Source: Pedobacter punctiformis
GTDB taxonomy: Bacteria > Bacteroidota > Bacteroidia > Sphingobacteriales > Sphingobacteriaceae
Direction of reading: 5' to 3'
DNA length: 64,000 nt
Assembly: GCF_027213715.1 (NCBI RefSeq)
Contig: NZ_JAPWGM010000001.1
Coordinates: forward strand, 372,001-436,000
Shown: positions 35,469-42,997 of the stretch, piece after piece
Layout of the letters: every line of letters starts with the position of its first letter
Position numbering within the stretch: position 1 is the stretch's first letter
The notes under the pieces: model-generated
What the model saw: the letters and a program-made list of their open reading frames with translations, nothing else
The model's database searches: none
Told to the model about the DNA's origin: nothing
Made by a program: the position numbers and the translations under genes

Positions 35469-35641
35469 GATTCTGAGGTTCTAAAAAATTAATCATTTTT
35501 AAATATTTGCTTCAAATGGCCATTAGAAGTTCAGCGTTTGGTTAGTCTTAACGCTGTATTTTACCTTAATACCACAATTGTATTTAGGTAACCCAAATAA
35601 TTAAATATCTATATACAGATGCACGCCAGCGAAAAATTCCA

Positions 35642-35676
35642 TAAAAAAGCCGGTCATGATTAAACATGACCGGCTT
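35642..35676 (-). terminator. Terminator of the 71-residue membrane protein gene
   Basis: A perfect 12-bp stem (35647-35658 with 35665-35676) is followed by a T-run when read on the minus strand. Confidence 0.88.
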
Positions 35677-35699
35677 CTATATCCAGAGAGAAAATATGC

Positions 35700-35915
35700 T
35701 TATGCGTCTAAAATTTTGAATACACCTTTAATGCAAATAATTGAACCAATGAAAAGTATAATCCACGAAACTAGAGATAAAACCCACGAATCAAAAGCAA
35801 AACGAGCATAAGTACCAACCATACAAACCAGTACTCCAAAAATCATTAATTTATAAATACCCGGCTCATTAGCCTTTTTCATGCTCTCTGTATTGTGTTT
35901 TAATTCGTTTTCCAT
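35700..35915 (-). CDS. Small membrane protein of unknown function
   Basis: This is a 71-residue protein with a polar N-terminus (MENELKHNTESMKKANEPG) and two hydrophobic helices (IYKLMIFGVLVCMVGTYARF and WVLSLVSWIILFIGSIICI) joined by a short turn, ending GVFKILDA. It is probably an inner-membrane hairpin with both ends in the cytosol. It has its own strong terminator. Small two-helix proteins of this kind recur in Pedobacter-like genomes; I cannot name the family. Confidence 0.7.
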   Translation of the reverse strand: MENELKHNTESMKKANEPGIYKLMIFGVLVCMVGTYARFAFDSWVLSLVSWIILFIGSIICIKGVFKILDA

Positions 35916-35974
35916 AATTGTTTTATTTTATGATGCTGCAAAAGTAATACTTATTGCTGAATAATTATAACTCC

Positions 35975-36742
35975 TTAGTAACTTTTTAATCGTTCTAATC
36001 TCTGTTTTGCTTTATCCTGATCACTCAGTTTTTCACCCTGATACAAAGGTTTTTCCCAATCGCCATACATTGGATTTGGCAATACAATATATTTTGTACC
36101 AAACCAGGTTTGATTTTCATTCACCTGCTCAAAAGTGTCTTTACCTTCACGATAAAAAATATTCGAAAAATCACTTAAATTATCTCCGCAAAGCAACAGA
36201 ATATTATATTTTTCTGCAACATTTTGTCTTCTTGGTTCTTTATTTGAAGTTCCTTTCGAAACCATTAAATGTGCTTCATCGGCATAAGGGAAACCAAATT
36301 TCTGCAAATTTTTCAGGGTTGCACTATAATCCTTTTCATCACGGTTACTCAGGTAAATGGTTTCGATATTTTTGCTTGCGGCAAATTTTAAAAAAGCCAG
36401 GGCACCCGGAACGGTATCGGCCTGTACCAGGTTTGTCCATTCAGTCCAGTCTTCCGGAATATAACTCGCCTCTTTCTTTATTTCATGTCCCTGAAAGGCC
36501 GAATTATCTAAAACGGTTTCATCAATATCTACAATAACGCAATTGGGTTTAGTTGTTTTAACTTCCCAAAGCGCTTCTTTTAAGGATAAGCGTGCAAAGT
36601 TATAGGCTTGAAAACATAAGGCCCTGTACTCGCCCGAACGTTGTTGCCAAAGCACAGCATTAGTATAATCTCTGGCAGGAGATTGTGCAAGGCTAAAAAG
36701 CGGGGCAGCAAAGCAGAAAATAACGAATATATATTTTTTCAT
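35975..36742 (-). CDS. Secreted HAD acid phosphatase, class C / 5'-nucleotidase (lipoprotein e(P4)-like)
   Basis: The 255-residue protein has a signal peptide (MKKYIFVIFCFAAPLFSLAQ) without a lipobox cysteine, unlike H. influenzae e(P4), so it should be soluble. The body has the class C pattern: AVLWQQRSGEYRALCFQAYN, the nucleophile motif VDIDETVLDN (D72 and D74), ETIYLSNRDEKDYSATLKNL (motif II), and LLLCGDNLSDFSNIF (motif III). The enzyme removes phosphate from nucleotides or other monoesters in the periplasm. A TATCTTTG box lies 18 nt upstream. Confidence 0.93.
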   Translation of the reverse strand: MKKYIFVIFCFAAPLFSLAQSPARDYTNAVLWQQRSGEYRALCFQAYNFARLSLKEALWEVKTTKPNCVIVDIDETVLDNSAFQGHEIKKEASYIPEDWTEWTNLVQADTVPGALAFLKFAASKNIETIYLSNRDEKDYSATLKNLQKFGFPYADEAHLMVSKGTSNKEPRRQNVAEKYNILLLCGDNLSDFSNIFYREGKDTFEQVNENQTWFGTKYIVLPNPMYGDWEKPLYQGEKLSDQDKAKQRLERLKSY

Positions 36743-36760
36743 GTTTTAAAATTAGAAGCA

Positions 36761-36768
36761 CAAAGATA
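36761..36768 (-). promoter_or_regulatory. -7 box (TATCTTTG) of the acid phosphatase gene
   Basis: Exact TAnnTTTG match on the minus strand, 18 nt before the ATG. No clear -33 TTG. Confidence 0.4.
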
Positions 36769-36820
36769 GGGCTTGAATCCTAACTTTCTGTCATTTTGTG
36801 GTATGAAGCAATCGCTATAA

Positions 36821-36855
36821 AAAACAAAAAGCCCATCTCAATTAAGAAATGGGCT
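36821..36855 (-). terminator. Terminator of the ATP synthase operon
   Basis: AGCCCAT (36830-36836) pairs with ATGGGCT (36849-36855), extended inward by two pairs after one mismatch. On the minus strand it is followed by TTTT-G-TTTT. It lies 55 nt after the atpG stop. Confidence 0.75.
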
Positions 36856-36909
36856 ATGATTATTTTAATTACAGACATCGGACTAAAAACTTCCGCCTCC
36901 TGACTTTTT

Positions 36910-37797
36910 CTATCCGTTCAATGCTGCTGCACCACTTACAATTTCGGTTAACTCGGTTGTAATTGCTGCCTGACGGGCCTGATTGTATGAAAGTTTCAAC
37001 GCTTTCAATAATTCACCGGCATTTTCAGTTGCTTTATCCATTGATGTCATACGTGCGCCATGCTCAGATGCGTGAGAATCTAAAACGGCTTTGTATAACT
37101 GTATTTTAATTGATTTAGGAATTAATTCAGAAACGATCTCTTCTTGTGAAGGTTCTAAAATGTAATCAACGTTAGTTGTTTTTGCATTTGTAACCACCGG
37201 ATCTTCAGTTTTTGCTAAAGGCAATAACTGTTCTGAAGTAATAATTTGTACTGCGGCATTTTTAAACTGGTTGTAAACCACTTCAACTTTATCAAATTCG
37301 CCCTTAATAAAACCGGCCATAATGGTGTCGGTAATTTTAGTTACGTTTTCAAAAGTTAAATCAGCATATACCTCGTTATTGTTTCCAATAATGTTGTACT
37401 TACGTTTTTCGTAAAAATCCTGTGTTTTCTTACCGATTGAGATAATGCTCACGTTACCGTTTTTTAACTGCTCCGCATATTTCTCAGCAATTAAATTATT
37501 GGCCGCTTTAATTACGTTCATGTTAAAAGCACCTGCCAAACCACGGTTTGATGATACGGTAACAATTAACACCTTATTAGGCTCACGTTCCTGAATAAAA
37601 GGTGACGAAGAACCTTCTAAACTTGCAGATAGATTACCTAAAATCTCTTTAAGTTTAGTAGCATAAGGACGCAAAGCGATAATTGCATTGGTAGCACGTT
37701 TCAACTTAGCTGCCGAAACCATTTTCATAGCTTTGGTAATTTGCTGCGTTGATTGTACTGATGCAATCCGGTTTCTTACTTCTTTTAAATTAGCCAT
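36910..37797 (-). CDS. atpG: ATP synthase F1 gamma subunit
   Basis: The gamma subunit is the central rotor shaft that couples proton flow through F0 to catalysis in F1. The protein begins ANLKEVRNRIASVQSTQQIT with the long N-terminal helix, has TVSSNRGLAGAFNMNVIKAA in the middle, and ends with the paired C-terminal helix (SEHGARMTSMDKATENAGEL, YNQARQAAITTELTEIVSGA). The length of 295 is normal. It is last in the operon, followed by a terminator. A 79-nt spacer with a strong word-repeat hairpin separates it from atpA. Confidence 0.97.
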   Translation of the reverse strand: MANLKEVRNRIASVQSTQQITKAMKMVSAAKLKRATNAIIALRPYATKLKEILGNLSASLEGSSSPFIQEREPNKVLIVTVSSNRGLAGAFNMNVIKAANNLIAEKYAEQLKNGNVSIISIGKKTQDFYEKRKYNIIGNNNEVYADLTFENVTKITDTIMAGFIKGEFDKVEVVYNQFKNAAVQIITSEQLLPLAKTEDPVVTNAKTTNVDYILEPSQEEIVSELIPKSIKIQLYKAVLDSHASEHGARMTSMDKATENAGELLKALKLSYNQARQAAITTELTEIVSGAAALNG

Positions 37798-37818
37798 TCT
37801 TTATTATAGTCTTCAGCC

Positions 37819-37874
37819 TTTAGTCTCAAGTCCAAAGTCGACTGGCGACTGCGGACTTAAGACCCGGGACTAAA
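37819..37874. repeat. Word-repeat hairpin inside the ATP synthase operon (atpA-atpG spacer)
   Basis: Three nested stems line up: TTTAGTC (37819-37825) with GACTAAA (37868-37874), AAGTCC (37828-37833) with GGACTT (37853-37858), and AGTCG (37836-37840) with CGACT (37846-37850). The arms are made of repeated AGTC-type words. There is no T-run after it in the direction of transcription, so full termination is unlikely. Confidence 0.6.
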
Positions 37875-37876
37875 TA

Positions 37877-39451
37877 TTAATATTTACTTGAAATTTCTTT
37901 TGCAACTGTATCTAAAACACCTGTAATGGCATCATCAAATTTACCAGCTTTTAATGCGGCTAAAGTTTCAGGATGACGCATTTCTAATTGCGTTAAATAT
38001 TCAGTTTCAAATTCTTTTACTTTATTAACCGGCACATTACGCATTAAGTTTTTAGTACCTGCGTAAACAATTGCAACTTGTTTCTCAACCGTAAATGGAG
38101 AGAATTGCGCTTGTTTTAACATTTCTACGTTACGTACACCTTTATCTAATACAGATTTTGTTGCAGCATCTAAATCAGAACCAAATTTAGAGAATGCTTC
38201 TAACTCACGGTATTGTGCCTGATCTAATTTTAAAGTACCGGCAACTTTTTTCATCGATTTAATCTGAGCGTTACCACCTACACGTGATACCGAGATACCT
38301 ACGTTAATAGCCGGACGAATACCTGCGTTAAACAAGTTAGACTCTAAGAAAATCTGACCATCTGTAATCGAGATTACGTTGGTTGGAATATAAGCAGATA
38401 CGTCACCAGCCTGAGTTTCGATAATTGGTAATGCAGTTAATGAACCACCACCTTTAACAATCCCTCTGATCGATTCTGGTAAATCGTTCATTGCTTGTGC
38501 AATCTCATCATTAGAGTTGATCTTCGCAGCTCTTTCCAATAAACGACTGTGTAAATAGAATACGTCACCTGGATAAGCTTCACGGCCCGGTGGACGACGA
38601 AGTAATAATGATACTTCACGGTAAGCTACAGCTTGTTTAGATAAATCATCATAAACAATTAAAGCTGGTCTTCCAGTATCACGGAAAAACTCACCAATTG
38701 CAGCACCTGCAAATGGTGCATAAAACTGCATTGGAGCAGGATCAGCAGCCGAAGCAGCAACAACAACTGTATATGGTAAAGCGCCATTTTCTTCCAATGT
38801 ACGTACAATGTTTGCTACAGTAGAGTTTTTCTGACCGATAGCAACATAAATACAGAACACAGGCTGACCTGCTTCATAAAATTCTTTTTGGTTGATAATG
38901 GTATCAATACAAACGGCAGTTTTACCAATCTGACGGTCACCGATAACCAACTCACGTTGTCCACGACCGATTGGAATCATTGCATCAATTGCTTTAATAC
39001 CGGTTTGTAAAGGCTCATTTACCGGCTGACGATAAATTACACCCGGAGCTTTACGCTCTAAAGGCATTTCGTAAGTTTCGCCTAAGATTGGACCTTTACC
39101 ATCTAAAGGCTCACCTAAAGTGTTTACTACACGACCAAGCATACCTTCACCAACTTTAATAGAGGCAATTTTTTTGGTACGTTTAATTGTATCCCCTTCT
39201 TTGATCTCGTCTGAAGCACCCAAAAGTACCACACCCACGTTATCTTCTTCAAGGTTTAATACAATGCCTTGCAGGCCGTTCTCAAATTCAACCAGCTCAC
39301 CCGATTGAACTTTAGTTAAACCGTAAACACGGGCAATACCGTCGCCTACTTGCAACACGGTACCAACTTCCTCCAGTTCGGTTTCTGATTTGAAGCCCGC
39401 CAATTGCTGTCTGATAATTGCCGATACTTCGTCTGGTCTTACCTCTACCAT
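37877..39451 (-). CDS. atpA: ATP synthase F1 alpha subunit
   Basis: The alpha subunit forms the non-catalytic nucleotide sites of the F1 hexamer. The 524 residues include the beta-barrel ([20 protein letters not shown]), the P-loop region around [17 protein letters not shown], the [20 protein letters not shown] segment with [20 protein letters not shown], and the signature [14 protein letters not shown] with its arginine-finger region. The length is slightly above the E. coli protein because of a longer C-terminus. It lies 69 nt after atpH. Confidence 0.98.
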   Translation of the reverse strand: MVEVRPDEVSAIIRQQLAGFKSETELEEVGTVLQVGDGIARVYGLTKVQSGELVEFENGLQGIVLNLEEDNVGVVLLGASDEIKEGDTIKRTKKIASIKVGEGMLGRVVNTLGEPLDGKGPILGETYEMPLERKAPGVIYRQPVNEPLQTGIKAIDAMIPIGRGQRELVIGDRQIGKTAVCIDTIINQKEFYEAGQPVFCIYVAIGQKNSTVANIVRTLEENGALPYTVVVAASAADPAPMQFYAPFAGAAIGEFFRDTGRPALIVYDDLSKQAVAYREVSLLLRRPPGREAYPGDVFYLHSRLLERAAKINSNDEIAQAMNDLPESIRGIVKGGGSLTALPIIETQAGDVSAYIPTNVISITDGQIFLESNLFNAGIRPAINVGISVSRVGGNAQIKSMKKVAGTLKLDQAQYRELEAFSKFGSDLDAATKSVLDKGVRNVEMLKQAQFSPFTVEKQVAIVYAGTKNLMRNVPVNKVKEFETEYLTQLEMRHPETLAALKAGKFDDAITGVLDTVAKEISSKY

Positions 39452-39520
39452 AATTTTACTTTATATCTTTTTGTAAATGTAAATCTTGTATTCTATTTTG
39501 TTTAGCTCAATATGCAATGC

Positions 39521-40060
39521 TTATTGTGCAAATTCTTTTTTCAGTTTACTTAAACCGCTGGCAATACTTGCATCAAATTGCTTATCGCCAACTTTAAGAA
39601 TAAAACCACCAATTAGTTTTTCGTTAATTTTTTCGTTAACGATAACCTGGTTGGCACCTAATTCTTTTTTAACTATTGCAATGATCTGATCTTTAGCTGC
39701 CGCACTTAAAGCACTTGCAGTAGTTACATCAGCAGTAACAATACCTTTTATTAAATTATATTGTTGTATAAACTGTTTAGCTGTTGCAAATAATATTGCT
39801 GAACGGCCTTTATTAACAACAATCGTGAAAAAAGATATGGTTAACTTACCTACTTTATCAGCAAAAATACCGTTCAAAATACCAGTCTTTTTGTCTAAAG
39901 GTACAATAGGGTTTTTCAATATCGCTTCCAGTTCAGGGGTTTCATCAACCACTTTTTCAAAAAGAACCATATCATTATAAGACGCTTCTAACGCGTTGTT
40001 TTCAACGGCTAAGTCTATTAATGATTTGGCGTATCTGCTTGCAACTTTAATTTCTGACAT
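39521..40060 (-). CDS. atpH: ATP synthase F1 delta subunit
   Basis: The delta (OSCP-type) subunit clamps the top of F1 to the peripheral stalk b subunits. The 179-residue sequence shows the N-terminal helical bundle (ASRYAKSLIDLAVENNALEA, FEKVVDETPELEAILKNPIV) and the family signature near the C-terminus (NEKINEKLIGGFILKVGDKQ followed by DASIASGLSKLKKEF). It sits between atpF and atpA as in many bacteria. A word-repeat hairpin lies in the upstream spacer. Confidence 0.95.
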   Translation of the reverse strand: MSEIKVASRYAKSLIDLAVENNALEASYNDMVLFEKVVDETPELEAILKNPIVPLDKKTGILNGIFADKVGKLTISFFTIVVNKGRSAILFATAKQFIQQYNLIKGIVTADVTTASALSAAAKDQIIAIVKKELGANQVIVNEKINEKLIGGFILKVGDKQFDASIASGLSKLKKEFAQ

Positions 40061-40075
40061 AAATTTTAGTTATGC

Positions 40076-40139
40076 GACATGAGATGTGAGATAGGAGAAA
40101 CCAAATCGTTCTCAAATCTAACGTCTCAAATCTAATGTC
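40076..40139. repeat. Word-repeat hairpin inside the ATP synthase operon (atpF-atpH spacer)
   Basis: GACATGAGATGTGAGA (40076-40091) pairs imperfectly with TCTCAAATCTAATGTC (40124-40139), 14 of 16 positions. The right half also contains TCTCAAATCTAA a second time and the 18-nt sequence shared with the gldB-patatin spacer (16860). Confidence 0.6.
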
Positions 40140-40634
40140 TTAGTTTAGTTCAACGTCTTTTAACAAGTTAGCAACTAAGGCTTCCTGTTTTGTTTTATCA
40201 TCCAACTGAGTACGTAAAACGCGTTCAGCAATTTCTAACGATAACGAAGAAACCTGATCTTTAACTTCGGCTAAAGCAGCTTTCTTTTGGTTTTCGATTT
40301 CGATTTTAGCTTTCTCAATTAGTTTAGAACCTTCTACCTGAGCTTGTTTTTTAGCTTCGTTAAGGATGCTATCTTTAAGGGTTTTAGCTTCCTTCAAAAT
40401 TTCATCACGCTCTGCACGGGCTTGTTGCATTAAATCCTGATTTTGAGCCGTTAAACGAGCCATTTCCTGTTTAGCCAATTCAGCTTTGTTAAGCGCCTCA
40501 TCAATGCTTTGCTCACGTTCGTGAATAGCTCCTAAAATAGGTTTCCATGCAAATTTTCTAAGTAATATCAATAAGCAAATGAACGCTATCGCTGTCCAAA
40601 AAACCAATCCTATGCCTGGGGTTACTAATTCCAT
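40140..40634 (-). CDS. atpF: ATP synthase F0 b subunit
   Basis: The b subunit forms the peripheral stalk. From the chosen Met the protein begins MELVTPGIGLVFWTAIAFIC, a single membrane helix, followed by a long charged helix (HEREQSIDEALNKAELAKQE, ERDEILKEAKTLKDSI) that extends to the delta subunit. Eighteen codons upstream of this Met remain open, but they are AT-rich leader and not part of the family. The length of 164 is normal. It is preceded by atpE and followed by atpH. Confidence 0.95.
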   Translation of the reverse strand: MELVTPGIGLVFWTAIAFICLLILLRKFAWKPILGAIHEREQSIDEALNKAELAKQEMARLTAQNQDLMQQARAERDEILKEAKTLKDSILNEAKKQAQVEGSKLIEKAKIEIENQKKAALAEVKDQVSSLSLEIAERVLRTQLDDKTKQEALVANLLKDVELN

Positions 40635-40726
40635 TTTATCTAATTTTTTTAATCTTAATCTTGTTAATAAGATCGGGTAAATAACCAATCGTTAAATACC
40701 CAATCTAATTTTTTCAGTTTGAATTA

Positions 40727-40951
<225 letters not shown>

Positions 40952-40981
40952 TTATATTAATTTGTAAAAAATAGTTTTCTG

Positions 40982-42118
40982 TTAATGATGCTCTTCTACT
41001 GCCATACCAATAAATAAAGCAGTAAGTAATGTAAAAATAAAGGCCTGTAAAAATGCTACCAGTAATTCTAACACATCCATAAATAATACGAATGCTACAG
41101 AAACCGGAGCGATAGCCAATGTTTCGAAAATAAATATTAAGGAAATTAAACTTAATACAATAATGTGACCGGCTGTAATGTTCGCAAATAAACGAATCAT
41201 TAAGGCGAATGGTTTAGAGATAATACCAATCAACTCTACAGGAATCATAATAGGATATAACCAAAATGGCACATCTGGTTTGAAAATATGCTTCCAATAG
41301 TACTTATTACCATTAATATTTACAATAATTAAAGTACCCAAAGCCATAACAAAAGTTAAAGCAATGTTACCGGTTACGTTGGCACCTCCCGGGAAAATTG
41401 GAACTAAACCTAATAAGTTGTTAAACCAGATAAAGAAAAATACGGTTAACAGGTAAGGCATAAACTTAGCATATTTATGTCCGATGTTTGGTTTTGCAAT
41501 GTCATCTCTTACAAAAACAATAATAGGCTCGATAAGCGATTGCAAACCTTTAGGTGCTTTACCTACACGTTTTTTATATGAACCAGCAACGGAGATAAAC
41601 ACAATAAGGATTAACAAAATTGCCACAAACATGGCTGCAACGTTTTTAGTGATAGAGAAATCAAGTACGGTTTTACTTACAGCTTCGTCAACCTGACCAT
41701 TTGCGCCAATAACCTTAACCTTATCCTCTACTAATCTGTAGGTATTAAAGTTTCCTTTATAATCTTCTTCACCATGGTGAAAATGACCAGAAGAAAAAAC
41801 CTCTAAACCATTAGATGTATACAAAATTACAGGAAGGGGTAAAGAAGTGTGACCCCACAGATGCCACATATGCGAATCCGCAATGTGTTCCATAATTACT
41901 TTAGTTGGCTCAAACTTTTCTTTGCCATGCGCTGTTTTACCTTCTGCATGTTCGCCTGAAACCGCTTCAGTAGTTTTAACAACAGCAGTATCTACTGGTT
42001 TAATACTGGTATCAGTCTGAGCAAAAGCAGTGGCTTTAACAGACAAAAACGCGATTAAAAGCGTAAAAACAACAATTAGCCTTTTAACTTTCGACACAAA
42101 AACTTGGTTACAATCCAT
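40982..42118 (-). CDS. atpB: ATP synthase F0 a subunit with signal-peptide-bearing N-terminal extension
   Basis: Subunit a forms the proton half-channels next to the c ring. At 378 residues it is about 100 longer than the E. coli protein. The excess is N-terminal: a signal-like segment (RLIVVFTLLIAFLSVKATAF before AQ) and a polar, His-rich stretch (HAEGKTAHGKEKFEP, HIADSHMWHLWGHTS). This extension is usual in Bacteroidota. The core has WFNNLLGLVPIFPGGANVTG and the essential Arg in PFALMIRLFANITAGH, followed by the last helix pair ending GMAVEEHH. Confidence 0.95.
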   Translation of the reverse strand: MDCNQVFVSKVKRLIVVFTLLIAFLSVKATAFAQTDTSIKPVDTAVVKTTEAVSGEHAEGKTAHGKEKFEPTKVIMEHIADSHMWHLWGHTSLPLPVILYTSNGLEVFSSGHFHHGEEDYKGNFNTYRLVEDKVKVIGANGQVDEAVSKTVLDFSITKNVAAMFVAILLILIVFISVAGSYKKRVGKAPKGLQSLIEPIIVFVRDDIAKPNIGHKYAKFMPYLLTVFFFIWFNNLLGLVPIFPGGANVTGNIALTFVMALGTLIIVNINGNKYYWKHIFKPDVPFWLYPIMIPVELIGIISKPFALMIRLFANITAGHIIVLSLISLIFIFETLAIAPVSVAFVLFMDVLELLVAFLQAFIFTLLTALFIGMAVEEHH

Positions 42119-42132
42119 TTATTGGCAGTTTT

Positions 42133-42522
42133 TTACTTTAAATTTTGGTGGCGCAAGTTACGTAACAAACAGTAAATTTCAAAGGCCGTAAACAATAAAT
42201 ATAAAGAAAAAAAATTTAGAAGAAATACAAGCCCTATTCCCTTCGCTTTTATACTGTAAATCAATACAAAAGCCATACAAAAAATCATCTTCACCGCAAT
42301 TGATCCCATAATTGCCATTACACCCATCTCCGGATCTCTTTTAACACCTATATCAACAAGAATATAAGCGATATAAGTTATGCCGGCCAAAAAGCCAAAC
42401 ATGACCCAAAAGTTGGGCACAAATAACTGTATGCCTGTAAATAAAGATGGTAAAACAGCAACGATACCGATTAATAAGCCGGTGAAAATAAAATAGAAAC
42501 TGGTAAATTTGGCTAGAGTCAA
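42133..42522 (-). CDS. Four-helix membrane protein at the head of the ATP synthase operon (possibly AtpI-like)
   Basis: The 129-residue protein has four membrane segments (FTSFYFIFTGLLIGIVAVLP, FWVMFGFLAGITYIAYILVD, GVMAIMGSIAVKMIFCMAFV, GLVFLLNFFSLYLLFTAFEI) and a basic tail (LLRNLRHQNLK). Its position, between the AtpZ-like gene and atpB with only 14 nt to atpB, matches the place of atpI in other F0F1 operons. AtpI assists assembly of the c ring in some bacteria. Sequence resemblance is too weak for me to name it, so the role is inferred from position. Confidence 0.6.
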   Translation of the reverse strand: MTLAKFTSFYFIFTGLLIGIVAVLPSLFTGIQLFVPNFWVMFGFLAGITYIAYILVDIGVKRDPEMGVMAIMGSIAVKMIFCMAFVLIYSIKAKGIGLVFLLNFFSLYLLFTAFEIYCLLRNLRHQNLK

Positions 42523-42666
42523 ACTAAATAATTCTTTTCAATATTATAAAACGCTGCAAAGATAGGGTTTTACCATCAAGTGCCAAGTATCCGTTTTATA
42601 AAATAAACCACTTTAAATCAACAGCTAACAAAGTGCTGAAGCATTTAAAATATTTACGCTTTATAA

Positions 42667-42891
42667 TTACCCTTTTGTAGCCTGCCTAATGGCCTGATAT
42701 AAAGCAATGCCAACACCAAGCAACCCAAATATTGCTGTAAATATTTGTAGCTTACCACTTCTGTTCTGATCAATTTTATAGCCTATAAAAGTTAGTAAAC
42801 CAATAGTAGCAATCATTTGGAAACCAATGGCAGAATATTTGGCTGCACTGTTAAGCTTTTTACCTGTATTTTCTTCTTTCGGATTTTCCAT
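42667..42891 (-). CDS. AtpZ/AtpI family protein
   Basis: The 74-residue protein fits the AtpZ/AtpI (putative F0F1-ATPase subunit) family: a charged head (ENPKEENTGKKLNSAAKYSA), a first helix (IGFQMIATIGLLTFIGYKID), a short polar turn (QNRSGKLQ) and a second helix (FTAIFGLLGVGIALYQAIRQ). AtpZ with AtpI has been reported to transport Mg2+ or Ca2+ for the synthase, or to help assembly. It is the first gene of the operon and diverges from the porW/sprE gene across 106 nt. Confidence 0.85.
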   Translation of the reverse strand: MENPKEENTGKKLNSAAKYSAIGFQMIATIGLLTFIGYKIDQNRSGKLQIFTAIFGLLGVGIALYQAIRQATKG

Positions 42892-42997
42892 TTTAATGCA
42901 ATAATTAAATTAACTTTGAATAATTAATATTTGTTGCCAAATAAAATAATTTTGCATACTTTTTGTTTAATGTATACACTAAAGAGATTTTTTATAC

